A stretch of 64,000 nucleotides of DNA, taken from positions 23,282,152 through 23,346,151 of the forward strand of contig OZ038379.1 in NCBI GenBank assembly GCA_964036045.1. The letters are read 5' to 3'. Both the position numbers and the translations under genes were made by a program. Numbering within the stretch: position 1 is the first letter of the stretch; every line of letters starts with the position of its first letter. The DNA comes from Eutreptiella sp. 'Long Island Sound 2002'. Taxonomy: Eukaryota > Euglenozoa > Euglenophyceae > Eutreptiales > Eutreptiaceae. Positions 11,975 through 23,584 of the stretch are shown here, in pieces. The notes under the pieces were generated by a model, which was not told where the DNA came from, made no database searches, and saw nothing but the letters and a program-made list of their open reading frames with translations.

Positions 11975-12372
11975 AGACCTCGAAGAGGTCTCACTCATCT
12001 GGGTGGGCGTCACAATGTCGAATTTGCAGAGCAGTCCGAAAAAAAAAATTTGACCTCGACATGTGTTGGCTACAGAAGCATAACAGTGGTCGAAACTCAC
12101 ACACTGAGGTGCAGTCATGGGATACTTGTCGTCAGCGCCTCATTCATACGCCGTGTTCGCCTCTGCCACGGCTGTGTCTTGGCGGAAGCTGCAGAAGACA
12201 ACTTCGCCAGGCACACTGCACGGGCGCTGTACCCACAGCAAGGCTGTGGGCACGTCGAACCATAACATACCATAACATTGGGCACAGCCATCGAAGCTGA
12301 TTGCCCAGCAGACAAACAACCAATACATCTGTCAACTCGACAGGACATATGAAGGCAGTCGATACCATTAAT

Positions 12373-12459
12373 GGCATCCAAACTGTCGAATAAGCCATTA
12401 CTTGGCATCCAGACATGTCGAATCAGCCATTAGTTGGCATCCAGACATGTCGAATCAGC
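12373..12459. repeat. Short tandem repeat, about 32-bp unit, 2.7 copies
   Basis: GGCATCCA followed by a GTCGAAT(C/A)AGCCATTA stretch starts at 12373, 12404 and 12436. It lies in the 3' non-coding part of E5. The surrounding 12460-12800 carries a minus-strand open frame of 110 codons without domain features. Confidence 0.75.
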
Positions 12460-12842
12460 AGTCCGTGCCCTACGTGAACGTGGATGAACGATCCACCTGG
12501 AGTCCACATACTTCGTGCACTTCCTTCACTGTCTCGACGCCAGCCATGAACTTGAAGGTGTTCGGCGGTTCGAATGGATCGAGAGGTCGACTCGGACGAG
12601 TTGGCGCTGATGCTACCGACAAACAGCGGCCAGTCGAAGTCGTCCTCGTTGGGGCTTCGGCACCAACGTTGTCATTGATCGCTTCAACATCGATGAGGTT
12701 CGACGGTGATGCTCGAGAAGGTCGAGGTCGAGAGGAAGTTCGGGGCGTCCGGGATGTAGTACCGTTGGCGGAGGCTCCGGCGATCGACTTGGAACTCCGC
12801 ATGAGTTTTTCGAAAAACCACTCTGCAGAGAAGAGTAAGGTT

Positions 12843-12910
12843 ACTCAGGGTGGAGTTGAAGGAACTCAAGGTACACAGGATCCTCCTCTAGAGCCTTGCT
12901 CGACTCCCAA
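12843..12910 (-). pseudogene. C-terminal end of E5 chromodomain, split off by E1
   Basis: On the minus strand these bases encode the last 22 or so residues of a pol polyprotein, ending LEFLQLHPE and TAA. They continue in frame from the E5 integrase/chromodomain fragment that ends at 36753, if E1 and one copy of its CCAA duplication are removed. The join falls inside the chromodomain, just after the conserved WDDDTWSWE-type motif. This frame continuity is direct evidence for the E1 insertion boundaries. Confidence 0.8.
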
Positions 12911-15900
12911 TGAAGCGGTACCCAGAACCCCATGACCATGGTGGGGTATACAACCGGTCTCCGTGTGCCCACTAACCCCATGTACGGAGGGGAAGACGCC
13001 CGGTGAAGCCCGGTGAGAGCCCGGCAGGAGCGTGTCCCTTGCCGTAAAGCCCCCGTGACGGCATTCCGGCCACTTGGGGCATGTTACCATGTACCGGCAA
13101 ACTGCCATTTGCCGGTATCTTACTATTTCACGCCAATCTGCCCCGCACCGCCTTCGGCCGTCGATTCGTCAACCTAACCCTAACAACAGATGTAGGTAAG
13201 ACGTGTTTGTGTGAGAGATCTGGGCATTTCAGCTATTAGCGGCCGCACCGGCAACCGATGCGTCGCCCGCTGAGATTTACACATCAGAATATCAGGAATC
13301 AACAGGGTTTTATTTTCATATTGTTTCCGTAAATTTTCACGCTTCCGTTCTGATAATCAATGTTTTGACTGCTGGCGGTTGGCTCGCGACTTTAGCGTAA
13401 CCGCCAGTTTAACTGTTATTTACAGACATTTTAGCGCAATCCGTGACGAAGACTCTAAAGTCTTCAGGAATTGCATTGATGCATCTGCAATTTTCACATT
13501 GTACACTCGCAACCTTAATCCGAATTTTTCAGGATGTCGAAATCGGATTTTCGACTTCGACATCCCCGCACTTGATTTGACCTCTTTCGAGTGGACCTAC
13601 GTGCTTCCCCATGCACGAATCAACTTTCCTTTTGTCTTGCCCTCCATTTGTCTTAGAGATATGGGCAAAACAAAGTTGATTCGTGAGGCCACTTGTGAGG
13701 GTCATATCTCGTGCTGCTTGCGAGGAATGACAATAGGGAAGCATGGGATGTATTCACAATACTCCCGACGTAATTTAGGAAGCTTTATACGCCTTGCGTC
13801 TCCACACGTGCGCGCTAGCGTAATGGATCATGGTCAAGAGGGTAGAGTTTGCGTTATAACTCTTTGGCCATGATATTGCGTGCGTTAAGATAACTTTCGA
13901 GTGTAGCGCGCGAGTGTTGGTGTTGCATAGGAACTTTCCTTGAGTTCCTATGAGCGATTGACACAAAGTTATGCCCTTGGAGGGGCATGACATATCGTGG
14001 GGGGAGCTACCTTTTTGGGCAGTATGTGGTATCTGCCATGTGTTGTATTGCGTGCCCATTTGGCGGGTTTGGCTAAGAGCGATACACCCACCAATGGACC
14101 TCATATTGCACGAGGCCCTTCCTTATACTCCCCACGATTAATTGCAAGCCTAACCTTCGTGGAGGAAAGCTTGTGTGGCGATCCCAAAGCGATGCGTGGG
14201 GAGCAAGGTGTGTGTTTTGCAATTTTCCATATTTTCATGTGCCCACTTGGGAAGTAGCGCTCGTGACCTTTCAAAGCGCCCCAAGTGGAGCACATAGGTG
14301 GAATCGAAGGTCATTGGTGTCAAGTCATTGTGTTTAGAAGGATTGGTCGATTACTCAATCCAAGCCGAAGATATTATAATATATTTGTGCGCCTTTCAAG
14401 GCCCTTTTGGGTGTTTTTTTTGCCAACATTGCTGTTTTTTGCCCGTCATGATGTCAAGTGGCGACCGTGTATCTCAACGTGCGCTCAATTGACATCATGA
14501 CCCAAGTATGTTATGAGGATACATACTTCGGTGCCCAACATATCTTGGACCCGGCGAATAACTCCTCTTGGGCTTGGCATACCGTGGCCGCCATGTTGGC
14601 GATTTGGGACTATCCCAAATCATGGGCTCACTTGGCGACCCTGCCATTCCCAATACCGGAGGAGTTGGGCGACGCCCAAAAGATATGTTGGACACATATG
14701 ACTTGATACCAATCCTATGGCACACTCCGGTCCAAGTCGGGCATGTGCCTCATTTGCCCCAACCATGTGTGTGCGCATTTTCGGCCATTTTGAGCAATTT
14801 TCCACATTTTCTGCCCGCCATGCACCATGTTCAGCCACCTCGTGCACGCCGGACTCATGGACCAATGGAACATATATGACATGGGTGTTATGGACATTGG
14901 TCCGCATGGTTCACACACCACGTGGGCAAAGCGGAGCAACCTTCGTTAGGGTGCTAGCCCAAAGTGAGTGTGGACAATTTTGCCATTTTGGCATTTGTGG
15001 ACCCAATTGGGATTGTCACCACACCAAGTGTCATGGAGATCTTTGAGAGCCAAGGGCATGGGAGTCTTCGTTGGACTCCCGGTGGATCGCGTATGGAATG
15101 GCGGATCTGATCTCCAAGCCGGCGTGGAGATATACTATTGGGAGCACCCCCGAATTTTGGCTCATTTCGAGCAGCCAAAATGACCCCATTTTGGGACCCC
15201 AATTTCACGCCCCCGTGTGGTCAATTGGCAGCCCCATATCTCTATGCCCACAGGGATCCCGGACCTAATTCCAAGTTGTACACTCAGATATAAGTCCTAG
15301 GTCCTGCCTCCTATCCTGTGAGCCACTGGCCTTGCCCTGGCCGGGCGAGCCGTGCGTGGGAATGACGCCAATTTTGTTGATTTTGGCATCATGACCCCAC
15401 TTGACGAACCCGTGGTGCCCTGATGCCGGGACCTCAGAGGGAACCAGGTTGGGTGAGGGCTCCATAGAGTTCGTATTCAAAGGGCATAGGGTCAGTTGCC
15501 TCGTCCCTACCTCTGCTGGGTCCGGACGAGGGGTCAAGTTTGGATATTTTTGAGCTAATATCAGTTTGGGCTGAAACAGCCCATTTTCAGCTACCAACTC
15601 CTAGGGGATAATGGCGGGGCCATATCTGTGGCTCAGAGAGGAGTTGGGACCTGCCGTTAGGGGAGCATAGGGAGCCACTGTTGGTTGGCCTTGGAGCTCC
15701 TTGGTTCCCAGGAACTCGCCTGTGGCTGGGCGGGACACCCCCCCTATTGGCAGGGTTTCAGGGTCCGGACTGAGCAGGGCATGGGTTGTGTTTGAGCCCC
15801 CGCCCCCACCAGCCACTGAGAGGGTCGGACCTGGGATTGGGATACAAGTTTGGACTGAGTGTCTATTGTCCTGTGATGCCCTTACCCCAGTCCAGTCTTA

Positions 15901-16094
15901 ACCCCATGTGTACATATCCTGATGTGTTGCTGTACATACTTTTGTTCCCTTGTTTCAGAGTGGCAAGGATCCTGAAACGCTTTGTCACATGACACGAGCG
16001 CAATGATGCCCCTGTGAGCGTAGTGCTTTGCCTGCCTGCACCGCGCGTGTCCACCGCAGCGTCCCGTGGCCAGGCCCCCCACGGGAACGTGTCA
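12911..16094 (+). repeat. E1 5' LTR (3184 bp)
   Basis: Direct repeat of 33576-36752 with scattered substitutions and small indels. It carries a short AACCTAACCCTAAC block near 13170 and open frames such as 13379-13873 that are kept in both copies simply because the copies are young. I see no coding evidence. At 3.2 kb it is very long for an LTR. Confidence 0.93.
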
Positions 16095-16493
16095 AAAGCG
16101 TTTCACCGCCACGGGGTTACCCATCCCTCGCGTGCCACTCGGGGCAACCAACCCCGAGCAGCGCGGCGCAGCAGCTCGCAGCCCGCAGCTCGCAGCGCAG
16201 CACAGCGGTCCGCAGCGCCGTGCAGAGCATCGCCCTGAGCGACCACGGAAGCGCCGCGACCGTGAAGGAGGTGGACAGACCAGGACTCCCTCATCAGCGA
16301 GTCCTATTGGCCGACCAGCAAGGCCGCACACCCAGTCGCGTCAACCACTTCCACAACCACCGGCCGACCAGCACCGGCCGCACTCCCAGTCCAGTGCTAC
16401 GTGAACCGCTTCAACAACCACCACCAGGACCAGTCCGTTGAGCGGAACGAGAGCCCACCAAGGACCTCAAGACCAAGTACGCCCCCCGCTGCC
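16095..16493 (+). other. E1 leader between 5' LTR and gag
   Basis: About 400 bp of GC-rich sequence. Repeated CCGACCAGCA(C/A)(C/G)G-type phrases occur at about 16310 and 16365. No TGG-starting tRNA primer site lies within the first 20 bases, so the primer is unknown. Confidence 0.5.
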
Positions 16494-17336
16494 ATGGTAA
16501 ACTGGCAAGAAGCGGGCAAGACGTGGCCACGGCCCCACCCCCATGCAGTGCGCCTACTGCGTGGGTTGGTTTGGGACCAGCACTACCGCCACAGCCACCC
16601 CCAGTGCGAAGGCGGCATGCCCGGGAGCTTCGAGCTCCGCCAGGACATGGGCCCCGACCGCCTGCAGGCAGTCGAAGACTGGCTGCGGGTGGAAGGGTTT
16701 GCCTTCCGCTTCCAGCAGAGGCGCTGGAGGGTCTGGACCCGACCGGACAGGCCCGGCGAAGGGCTGCGCCCCGACGGGATTGAGGAGGACGAGAACTCCA
16801 ACGAGTACCCGTCGGGCGCCACGATCAATGTCTCCATGTGGGACATGATGGAGAAGAACTTCCCGGAACCGGGGAGCGAGCGCAGGCTGCAGGGCAGCAG
16901 CAGCAGCGCGTCTCCGGGGAAGGAGAAGCGGTCCGCCGGGGACAGGAAGCAGGACCGGAAGTGGCGGGAGTACCAGGAGTCCCTGGCCGCCGAAGCCGCC
17001 CAAGGCGCCAAGGGCGGAACCCCAGCCCCCAGTCCCCAACGGGCCAGTGGTGGTCACCACCCCGGCAACACCACCCTCGGCGACTTCCTCCAAGTCGCCA
17101 AGCACGCCAAGGCCAAGCCCCGTCCGCTGCTCCTGAGGAAGTCAGGCCCCAGCAGCGACGTGGAGTCGGCCCACCGCGGGAGGATGCCGGCCGACCAGGT
17201 CAGCTCCAGCAGCAGCGTCGCTCCCCACCAAAGGGATGTGGCGCGCGCCTGCGAGCGCACCTGTGGGGTGCCCTGCAACCTTCGGGTTGCCCGGCAACGG
17301 GCCACGCAGCAGAACGCTGCCGTGGAGGGCGCCGTC
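16494..17336 (+). pseudogene. E1 gag, N-terminal part, cut by transposon X
   Basis: ATG at 16494 (GCCATGG context) opens a frame that runs in phase to the left end of X at 17336. The product begins MVNWQEAGKTW and includes an RLQAVEDWLRVEGF helix, a tryptophan-rich stretch and a basic, Ser/Ala/Gly-rich tail. It shows no known domain. After X the same polypeptide resumes at 23614 in a coiled-coil region. N-terminal gag regions of Ty3 elements evolve fast, so lack of similarity is expected. An upstream GTG in the same frame (16401) is not a likely start. Confidence 0.6.
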
Positions 17337-17363
17337 CCCTACGTGCTCATTTGGATCAGGTAC
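17337..17363 (+). repeat. X left terminal inverted repeat
   Basis: 27 bp, perfectly complementary in inverse orientation to 23585-23611. It is followed by GGTTGAAC-type motifs at 17394-17453, including a GCGGTTGAACCGCGGTTGAACC doublet. Confidence 0.9.
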
Positions 17364-17568
17364 TTCACACAGTGGTTTTACCCGGTTTAACCCGGTTGAA
17401 CTCGGAAGGGGTGCGGTTGAACTGCTGAACCGCGGTTGAACCGCGGTTGAACCACCGCCAGCGCTGGCGGTGGCGGCTGCGCCAGCGGCGCACGCGTTTC
17501 TGAACAAAATATTTGCATAACCGCCTGAAACTGACGCGTGACAAAGCTTTTTTAACAAAAATTAAAAA

Positions 17569-19538
17569 ATGTCCCACCACTGGCTGCAAGTGGTGAACGA
17601 CCACTACAGCGGGTGGGGGGACCAACAGCTGGTGGACGACTTGTTCACCTTTTTTTGCACAAACGGCACGACAAAACGCCTATGGAAACAACTTGCTGAC
17701 CGAATTGGTAACACACAGAGGGCTTCCAAACAGACAAAAAGGGCTACAAAAAAAGCTTTCACAGGATCCGACGCTGTGCGCCTCATTTTGGACCTTGGGA
17801 TGCCGAAGCGAAGGTATGTGGCATAATGCACACATGCCTACAAGTGGTTCAACGGGGTTCAACGGTGCGGTTGAACCCTTATCACAAATGAACAATTGTG
17901 ATTGTGCTTCATGACAACGTTTGCACGGCAAAATAATCGCTTAATGTTGCCCAAAGCATGAACATATGAGTTGCAACGTGTTGCCCGCGTCACAAATGTG
18001 AATACTTTGTGGTTTGTACCATTGGACGCTTTTTGGTGCCATGACGGCAACCCATTCAACCGCCGGTTCAACCGCGCACTTTATCCCAATTTCTCGGTTC
18101 AACCGTCCCTAGGTACAAGAAGCTTATTTCGTGGGCCGATGCCAAAGAGAAGAAAACCCGTGCAAGCACCGTCCCATGGACACATTGCTTTCCGTCGTAT
18201 GCAACGATGGATAAAGCTTGGTCCACGTTAGGTAAGAGACAAGTACTAAAAACGACCATAAAGGATGGAAGAGTTGGGGTTCGTTGGGATGTGGATGATT
18301 GGATACAATATATAGGTGATCAAAGGGATGTGCTAGAAGAAATGCACTTCCCAAGATTTATGGATGATCACCCCTATGTACTTTTAGTGCGTGGTGATGG
18401 GTTTCCATGTGGAGCAAGGTCATGGTGCCAAATTGCATGTGGTTTTGCAAACCACATGCAAAAAGCACGAACTTTGCTCTACAATTGGACCCTTGACCTT
18501 GCTCTCGTAAGTGAGCATGAAACGGATCTTGTGCGTGTCCTCTTTGGAGAGACACTAAAAAAAATACAACAAATTATTGACCGTGGCTACATGTTGCTCC
18601 GAGGGTTTTGGGTGCGAACGGTTGTCATTATTGGAGGCGATAGCCCTTGGCTTCGTCATATACTTGGTCTATCAACATTTAATGAAATTGGTTCAATTTA
18701 TTCTTTTGCGACATGGTCTAGGGAGAAAGAAAGATGGGTAGGGTGTGAATGGCGACGAAGTACAAGACTTGAAGCAAAATTCCTAAAGTATAGGAAACAA
18801 GGAGTTAGTTGTGTTGGTGCAAAAGGGTGCATCGAAAGTCCATTATTGAGAGTGGATGACCGTATAGGGTGTGTCATCATGTGTGTTCTTCATCTTGTGA
18901 TACGATGTGGTGAATACTTAACAACGTTTGTGCGCACACCAGCCACAATGTTGACGGTACCACAACGATCCAAGGTTCAAAGCCTCCTAAAGGACGCTAA
19001 GACCAATGTTTCTTTGAAAGGCCGGTCCTTCCCCGATGGGGAAGAGACATGGCACTTGTTTGCCAATTGGTTGCCCATTGCAAAGAGTTTGCGTCTAACA
19101 CCACATGTCACCACTACCGTTGAGGACATGGGGAAATTGCTAACCGCTATCTATCGGTGGACATATGATCCATTTGTCCAAGGGTGTGCACAAATTGCAA
19201 AGAGGTTTCAAAACACTATATGTCCCCATAAACGATCCCCCTACTTGCTTTGGCTCCGCAACGAGGGGGCCATCGTATTGGGTAATTTGCAACCTTGGGG
19301 GGGGGCCATGTTTTGTGGCGACATTGTTGAGTCGCCTAACTCTGTCTTTAAAGACAACTTTCTAACCACAAGTTCCCGGGGTGGTGGTCGTAAGGCTACC
19401 AAGGAGGAAAAGGATGAGGCAATGCTCCGCCATGCGCACGAGCGCACCTTCCTCTACAAGGAGATGCCTCGATGGGACGGGCGGCGGCGACGGGAAGATG
19501 AGCACGTAGTGCACGCTCAATTGGAAGTTGGCAACTAG
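17569..19538 (+). CDS. Putative DDE-type transposase of element X (two exons, 556 aa)
   Basis: Exon 1 is 17569-17813 (AAG|GTATGT) and exon 2 is 18113-19538 (after CCCTAG, ending TAG); the join keeps one frame for 556 residues. Candidate catalytic motifs are VRGDGF (Asp about 177), IIGGDSPWLRHILG (Asp about 258) and LHLVIRCGE (Glu about 349). This order, GDG, then GGD before a leucine/glycine segment, then LHL-R, resembles a family of unclassified eukaryotic transposases I know only in outline; CACTA transposases also have a DGF first motif. No zinc-binding CxxC pair follows the second Asp. The C-terminus is basic. Function is inferred from the motifs and from the place between terminal inverted repeats. 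The intron holds TTCAACC-type repeats. Confidence 0.55.
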
Positions 19539-19539
19539 G

Positions 19540-19627
19540 AGGTGTGTGTGTGGTTCAACCGTGGTTCAGGAGGTTCACCTGTGCGGTTGAACCGGCTTCC
19601 CCACGGTTTCACCCCTGCTTCTCTCAG
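19540..19627 (+). other. Spacer or 5'-UTR intron with TTCAACC motifs
   Basis: Starts near GAG|GTGTGTGTG and ends CTGCTTCTCTCAG, so it looks like an intron. It contains GGTTCAACCG, GGTTCACC, GCGGTTGAACCGG and CACGGTTTCACC. The same layout is seen in introns 20563-20718 and 21580-21666. It lies just after the transposase stop and just before the next start codon. Confidence 0.5.
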
Positions 19628-19640
19628 GTGCCTTTGCACC

Positions 19641-22465
19641 ATGGACCCCGAGTCTTTGGGGAAGGCCTTGCAGGACTGCCTGCGGGCACTGGGGACGGGA
19701 CAAGGCGCCGATCCCCCTGCCGCGCCAGCGCCACAAGCAGCGGCAGCGCCTCCAGCCCCCCACATGGCCGACAAGTTCCCGCTGAAGGAAGAAGTGGTGG
19801 TCCACAACACCTGCAACCCCGACACCACCCTGGCGCCCGAGACGCCTGAGTGGCGGTGGCTGGCTGACGTGACACCGAAGTACGTGTTCCGCCGTGCCAT
19901 GACGCTCTGGATGAAGAAGCACCGCCAAGAAGACAAGGATGGGGTACAGTCGTACCCCTCGGAGACGAAGTGCCTGAGCGCCGGGGAGTTTTCGGAGTGG
20001 AAGGTCTGCTGTTGTCTTGTTGTTTGCTAGTTGATTGTGCTGGTGTTTTTCGGTCTTTTGGTAGATGTTTTGATATGGCGCATGCTGCGTCTCGTTGCTG
20101 TGTGTTTTTGTGTTTATGAATGTTCTGATGTGCGTTTTCTGATTGTAGGTGCTCCGTGTGGGCCTGTCGAGCGACCCCCAGGGCCACATGTCCCTGGACG
20201 AACCAGGGCTGGATGCCCTGTTCAGGATATGGGCCACTGCGGGGTGCGGTGTCGCCAGGAGCGCGTCCTGGTTTGGCGCGGACTCCGTGGGCCGCGGCGG
20301 TGGTCACAGCGCAAGACACAGTCCGCGCTTCTTCTTCAAGGCCCCGGTGGAGTTGCCACCAGGGTGCTTCGACGAATCGGAGGTCCAGCGGTACACGGCA
20401 ACTCCGAGCAGCATGCTGGCTATGGGCGCCACCATCTCAGGTGGGGGAAAGCACAAGAAGGCCAAGGCAAGCGCCGCGACGGCAGCAGCGGCGCCACCGG
20501 CAATGGCACCATCGCCATTCGTGCAGCCAAGTGTGGTTCAAGCGATCCAAGGGGTGCAACAGGTGTGCAGTAGTTCAACCGTCGTTTCAGCGGGTTCAAC
20601 CGTGCGGCTGAACCGCCTTCACCGTCTTCAACCGTGCACTTTTGAGCGTCACCTTCCTACACACTGAATCGCGTTCCCCCACTTCTGCGGTTCACCTGCC
20701 TCCTTGCTTTCTCTGCAGTTGACCGCCAGTGATGTGCCTGAGCACATGTTCGTGGTTGATCGGCGTGGCTCTGGCATTGTCGTCCGCGGGCGATGGCCAC
20801 CCATGCCCATCGTGGAGTGGTGGGACGTGTGGTATCGGCAGATCCCTGGCGCCGCTCAAGTGGTCGACCGCATGAGTCGTGGCGTGCAGCGGGGCTTGCG
20901 GGAATTGGGCAATGCCGGGCAAGGCAGTCCTGCGCCAGAACGGCAGAGGTCAACGCCTCTGGAGTCCAGTCCAGCCGTCACCACCGCGCCCCAACCAAGT
21001 CCTGTGGGAGAGAGCTTTGAGGAGTTCTACAAGAGTGTGTGGGACCGCCCACTTGGAGCAGGTGCAGCATCCGAGAGCAGTGGAAAGGCCCCCAAGCCTC
21101 CACGTCTTCCAGCACCACCGCCACCCGAAGAGACGAGCACCCCTGGCAGCAAAGTGGTTCCGAAGTCCCTGTTTCAGTCCGCCAGGAAGGATCTCCGGAA
21201 GGAGAAGCGGACAAGTGCAAAGGCTGAAGCACCGCCCGCGAAGGCCCAAGTCTCTGGCGACAAGAAGCCGAAAAAGAAAGCCAAAACTGGCAGCGGTGCT
21301 TCCTCGAAAAAGCGGAAAATCGCCCCGGACAGCAGTGAGACGGACGAGTCAGACCCCCTTTTTGAAGAGCACGAATGGGTCCCAGCCGCAAAGCATATCG
21401 CAAAGAAGAAGAAGAAGAAGGTAGTTCCGGCCCCCAGTTCCGACAGTGACTCCGGCAAGCTCCCCAGCGACACGGCGCAGGATGTGAAGGCCCTGGCAAC
21501 TGAGTTGGCTGCGGGATCGAAGGATGGCGACGAGGAGAAAGTGATCAGGGCAGAATCGGCGCATGCGTCAGCTCTGGAGGTGTGCACGGTTGAACCGGTG
21601 AAGTGTAGTTCAACCGCACGCTTGAACCGCCTGAACCACGGTTTCACTATTTTTTCCTTTTCGCAGAGCCTGGATCAAGCCCAACAACGACGACTGGCGG
21701 TTGAGGACACGCGCAAACAGCTGCGACAGCGGTTCGGATGGGCGGCCAACACGCCGATTCGATGGGTCATTGTGGACGGTCCTGATGGCGAGCCACGTCT
21801 GGCCGTGGGTACCCCGGGGAAAGCCACGAAGGCGACCCCCCTGGCCCAAAAAGGGGGAAGAATTGGTCTTCCTTCCCCCACAGTGGGAGGAGGAGGGCGA
21901 TGCAGCTGGGACAACGTGGCCAGCTATTGCAGTCAAGGACAGCACAAGCTTCAGTAACGCCCACGCTGCCGAGGAGGCGTTGAAAGAGCGCCGCGCCCAG
22001 AAACAGGAAGCGATCGATGAGGAGGGCAAGAAGACAATGGAGGACTCCCCCTCGTACAGTCCACTCGAGGAGAAGGAGGTCACTCCCGCGCCAGAAGCTG
22101 AAGCGGAAAAGGACAGTGACAATGGGGTTCCTGTGCCGACGCCGCCCGTGATTCCAGAGCCAAAGGACACTGAGAAGCACATTCCTGTGCCTAGTCCGCC
22201 GGAGGTGCCAGAGCCAAAGGAGAGTGAAGAACAGGTGGTCAAAGAGGAAAAGGTGGAGTCTGCTGGTCCAGGGGTGCAGGAGCACCAGCACAGTGGGGAG
22301 GACTCGCCTGCAGCCCCGGTTGGGCAAGAGGAGATTGAGGAGGTTGGTGGAGCGCCGAAGGACGAGGAAATGCCTGCATGTAAGCAGGAAGATAACGAAG
22401 AGGCAGCCCCAAAGGTCCGTGCACCAGTGCCTCACGTGAAGGAAGAGCCAGTCCCAAACGACTGA
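19641..22465 (+). CDS. Large charged accessory protein of X, four exons, one frameshift
   Basis: ATG at 19641 (CACCATGG). Exons 19641-20003, 20149-20562, 20719-21579 and 21667-22465, all joined in phase 0 at GT-AG borders with clear polypyrimidine tracts (for example TTTTTTCCTTTTCGCAG). About 810 residues. The first half is globular (EWRWLADVTPKYVFRR and a GHMSLDEPGLDALF stretch, then PEHMFVVDRRGSGIVVRGRW). The second half is disordered: Lys-rich with KKPKKKAK and KKRK nuclear-localisation-like runs, then acidic Pro/Glu-rich repeats (PVPTPPVIPEPK, PVPSPPEVPEPK). Exon 4 needs a one-base shift near 21850 at an AAAAAGGGGG run, either a mutation or an error in the read. No domain recognised. A DNA-binding partner of the transposase is a guess. 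Confidence 0.55.
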
Positions 22466-22486
22466 CTTTTTACGTGCCTCAAGGGA

Positions 22487-23029
22487 ATGAGGGGGTGGCA
22501 GTGGCGGGAAGGACATGGAGCACGGTACCGTAGGCAGTTGTGGGGGGCCGTAATGGTGCAGGGGCATTACCGTGTGCAAGTTGCAGTGCAAACGAGGAGA
22601 GATCCGGACCTGGTCCGGCGCGTGAACGCACACATCCGAAGTGTACTCCCCCAACTAACCTACACTGCGCTCGCAGTGGTCCATGGGGTGGGCGATCATC
22701 CCATGCTTGTACATACGCATCCAAAGGATGACAGTCCCCTTACGGGGGAAATAGCCCTGGGTGATTTTGTGGGGGGGGAACTGTTTACCAGTGCCCTACT
22801 TTGTGCAAATGGGCCTTCTCGTCCTGCATGGATACGTTGGGGGCGTGATCTATTATGGGGACACATTGTGGATCCTCGATATGGGGTCATGTTTAACGCT
22901 CTTAGGCCCCACGTGCCTCTGGCGTGGTCTGGACAGCGCATTGTGCTCGTACCGTACACAGGCATTGCATGGGGACGTCTGCCTGTGGCGATGCAGAACG
23001 AACTGGTCACGTTTGGCTTCCCAAGGTGA
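22487..23029 (+). CDS. 2-oxoglutarate/Fe(II) dioxygenase-like protein of X (180 aa)
   Basis: ATG at 22487, 21 bp after the previous stop. The sequence ALGDFVGGELF followed about 40 residues later by RPHVPLAWSGQRIVLVPYT matches the double-stranded beta-helix core of 2OG-Fe(II) oxygenases, in which a His-x-Asp pair, a distal His and an Arg bind iron and 2-oxoglutarate. Here the first motif reads HTH (residues 76-78) instead of HxD, the distal His is 142 and the Arg 151. The Asp-to-His change may weaken or alter metal binding. TET/JBP-type dioxygenases are known passengers of some transposons in fungi and algae, where they may act on methylated DNA. The fold call is moderately sure; the activity is not. 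Confidence 0.5.
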   Translation: MRGWQWREGHGARYRRQLWGAVMVQGHYRVQVAVQTRRDPDLVRRVNAHIRSVLPQLTYTALAVVHGVGDHPMLVHTHPKDDSPLTGEIALGDFVGGELFTSALLCANGPSRPAWIRWGRDLLWGHIVDPRYGVMFNALRPHVPLAWSGQRIVLVPYTGIAWGRLPVAMQNELVTFGFPR

Positions 23030-23584
23030 AGATGTGTTTTTTGTGTAGCGCTTCGTGCAACAGCGGTTGAACCGGTGAAGCCGGTGCAACCGCGCGCCTG
23101 TCCAGCGGTTGAACCACCTCGAAAGCCGGTTACATTTTAGTGCAATCTATGAGGAAATAAGCTTCTGACAATCAAATGTAGGCTTGCATGTAATTGTTGT
23201 TCACTAAAAAGGGTCCAAAGTCCTAAGGGGAATCCAAACAAGGCGCAGGGGTGTATGTCACCACGCCTAACGAAAAGTTGATGGTGAAGCCGTGCGGTTT
23301 CACCCATACAGCCGCCGCCACTGGCACCTACAACACCACCGCCGTGAAATATGATCCAAGAGAAACATGTCTCCAGTGTTTTGCAGCAATGAGGTAAGAA
23401 GGTTTTGAAAAACATTCTTTTTAGGGGGTGTGGCATCTCTTGCAGGGCTGAAAAATAGTGGTTTTCAGGTTGCTACTTAGCAATTTGTTGCTGTACCTCG
23501 ATAGGGGTTCAACCGTGGGGAAGCCGTAATGAAAGTGCGCGGTTGAACTCGGTTGAACCACGGTTTCACTTGGGTAATTCAAGG
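23030..23584 (+). other. X right subterminal non-coding region
   Basis: No gene. GGTTGAACCGGTGAAG-type motifs occur at 23063-23115 and 23507-23575, so both ends of X carry the same motif clusters. These could be transposase binding sites. Confidence 0.5.

Noticed and set aside
13163-13186. AACCTAACCCTAAC telomere-like block in the E1 LTR
   Set aside because: Too short, and present because it is part of the LTR.
13379-13873. 164-codon open frame in the E1 5' LTR, repeated at 34034-34528
   Set aside because: Kept in both LTRs only because they are recent copies; it has no ATG at its start, no domain and overlaps other open frames.
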